From the NCBI RefSeq assembly GCF_001905505.1, contig NZ_LIPG01000003.1, positions 1,488,001 through 1,552,000 of the forward strand: a stretch of 64,000 bases of DNA, in the 5' to 3' direction. The DNA comes from Streptomyces sp. CB02058. Its GTDB lineage: Bacteria; Actinomycetota; Actinomycetes; Streptomycetales; Streptomycetaceae. Positions 62,963 to 64,000 of this stretch are shown here, in pieces. Both the position numbers and the translations under genes were made by a program. Position 1 is the stretch's first letter, and every line of letters begins with the position of its first letter. Below the pieces are notes generated by a model. The model was not told the origin of the DNA. It was given only the letters and a program-made list of their open reading frames with translations, and searched no databases.

Positions 62963-64000
62963 ACGCCACGCTCATGGCCGTCGCGCTCTCCCTGGTGTCC
63001 GCCGTCGCCTACGCCTCCGCCGCGGTGGCCCAGGCCCGGCTCGCCGGCCGAACCGACCCCTCCACCGGAGCGCTGCGGCTGATGGCCCGCGGAGCCTGGT
63101 GGTCGGCGGTCGGCCTGAACGCGGCCGGGGCCCTCCTGCACGTCGCCGCGCTGAAATACGGACCGCTCACCCTGGTCCAGCCGCTCGGCGCGCTCACCCT
63201 CGTGGCCGCCGTCCCGCTGGGAGCCCGCTCGGCGGGGCGCCGCGTCAGCCGTACGGAATGGCGCGGGACGCTCCTGACCCTCCTCGGCCTCGCCGCGCTG
63301 CTCCTGGCGGCCGGAGGCACCGCGCCGCACGACACGCTGACGCTGCCCGAGGCCGTGGGCGTCGGGGCCGTGACCATGACGCTCGTCGCGGTCCTCAGCC
63401 GCCCGGGCACCCGGCCCGGCCTCCGGCACGCCGCCGCTTCGGGCATCACCTCCGGGGTGGCCTCCGCGCTCACCCAGACGCTGACGGTCGCCGCCACCGA
63501 CCACTCGGGGCCGCTGCTCAGCTGGCGGCTGGTGACCGTGGCACTGCTCGTCTCCTTCTTCGCCCTGGGCGGCCTGCTGCTCTCCCAGACCGCCTACCGG
63601 GGCGGCCTGGGCGCCCCGCTCGCCGTGGTCACCCTCACCAATCCGGTGGCCGCCGCTGCCATCGGTCTGGTCCTGCTCGGCGAACGTCTCCAGGGCGGGC
63701 TGCTCGGGGTGATCCCGGCGCTCATCGGGGCTGCCGCCGCCGTGCGGGGCGTGATCCTGCTCAGCCGCGCGCAGGCGGAGGGCGAGCCCGAAGCCCTGGC
63801 CACGGCACCGGTCCCGGCCGTGTCACCCGCGCCGAGCGCGCCACCCGCCCCGGCCGTTCCGGTGCTGCCCGTCCCGGCCGGGCCACCCGCGCCGGGTGTG
63901 CCGTCGCGGGTCGTCATCGCCGTGCCGTCCCTCTCCGTCCCCCGCCCCGCCGAGCCGATCCTGCTCAGGGCGGAGCCGGTCGGGACTCAGGGTGGCCCCG
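62959..64000 (+). CDS. EamA/DMT-family transporter, truncated by the window edge
   Basis: At least 347 residues, no stop before the end of the window. About nine to ten helices are seen from MNATLMAVALSLVSAVAYASAAVAQARL on; LTLVQPLGALTLVAAVPLGARSAG and LTNPVAAAAIGLVLLGERLQGG are the paired EamA motifs. From about residue 275 it becomes a Pro-Ala-Val-rich cytosolic tail (repeats like PVPAVSPAPSAPPAPAVP), longer than in typical DMT proteins. The ATG at 62959 overlaps the PAP2 stop. Substrate unknown; efflux of a small metabolite is likely. Probably controlled by the adjacent TetR. Confidence 0.82.
   Translation, partial: MNATLMAVALSLVSAVAYASAAVAQARLAGRTDPSTGALRLMARGAWWSAVGLNAAGALLHVAALKYGPLTLVQPLGALTLVAAVPLGARSAGRRVSRTEWRGTLLTLLGLAALLLAAGGTAPHDTLTLPEAVGVGAVTMTLVAVLSRPGTRPGLRHAAASGITSGVASALTQTLTVAATDHSGPLLSWRLVTVALLVSFFALGGLLLSQTAYRGGLGAPLAVVTLTNPVAAAAIGLVLLGERLQGGLLGVIPALIGAAAAVRGVILLSRAQAEGEPEALATAPVPAVSPAPSAPPAPAVPVLPVPAGPPAPGVPSRVVIAVPSLSVPRPAEPILLRAEPVGTQGGP

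Overview
The window looks like Streptomyces or a close relative. G+C is very high with third-position G/C bias, GTG starts and ATGA stop/start overlaps are common, IdeR/DmdR-type iron boxes are present, and there are Tat-exported glycosidases and a single-module catecholate siderophore locus. I saw no rRNA, tRNA, CRISPR array, transposase or integrase, so this reads as chromosomal accessory/metabolic DNA.

Layout. 0-5 kb: a small secreted protein and a divergent arabinan pair (GH127 and GH43-AbfB) whose intergenic region carries two near-identical operator-like sites. 5-9 kb: a thiamine salvage operon cytX-thiM-thiE-thiD behind a TPP riboswitch. 9-15 kb: a PfpI-like protein, a DUF5709-like protein, a membrane-lipid trio (PAP2-diacylglycerol-kinase fusion, YihY/BrkB, PAP2) and an AlkB dioxygenase behind an SOS-box-like site. 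15.5-34.5 kb: a large catabolic cluster. It contains a cupin, a CMD protein with a ribose-type ABC importer, a LysR regulator, an extradiol ring-cleavage operon (dioxygenase, aldehyde dehydrogenase, FAH-family enzyme, VOC, hydrolase, GlcG, MetE-like), a second aldehyde dehydrogenase with an LhgO-type oxidase, and an amidohydrolase-TPP enzyme-Ldh operon. Four promoter regions of this cluster share a dyad GCAA-N7-TTGC (one or no mismatch in the arms) about 95-107 nt before the first start codon, suggesting one LysR-controlled regulon.

34.8-52.2 kb: an iron island. An iron-box-controlled secreted beta-propeller and a four-repeat membrane-anchored surface protein lie beside an iron-box-controlled Fes-like esterase. 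Next comes a siderophore operon (fepB-like binding protein, dhbA, dhbC, dhbE, dhbB isochorismatase, free aryl carrier protein, dhbF, mbtH), divergent from the fepD-fepG-fepC importer. The adenylation code of the only NRPS module reads as serine and the module ends in a thioesterase. With the Fes-like esterase this points to an enterobactin-type tri-catecholate (inference). The isochorismatase and carrier protein, commonly fused as EntB/DhbB, are separate genes here.

52-56.5 kb: a LigJ-LigI-MFS operon for the lower protocatechuate/gallate 4,5-cleavage route, facing a GntR/FCD regulator with a clear operator over the operon's predicted -35. 56.6-64 kb: housekeeping or poorly known genes (hydrolase, SHOCT membrane protein, FBP-domain protein, NUDIX, a NAD-kinase-like/SPFH pair), then a TetR gene divergent from a PAP2-DMT transporter pair across a striking 16-bp-periodic operator array. 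The DMT gene runs off the right edge.
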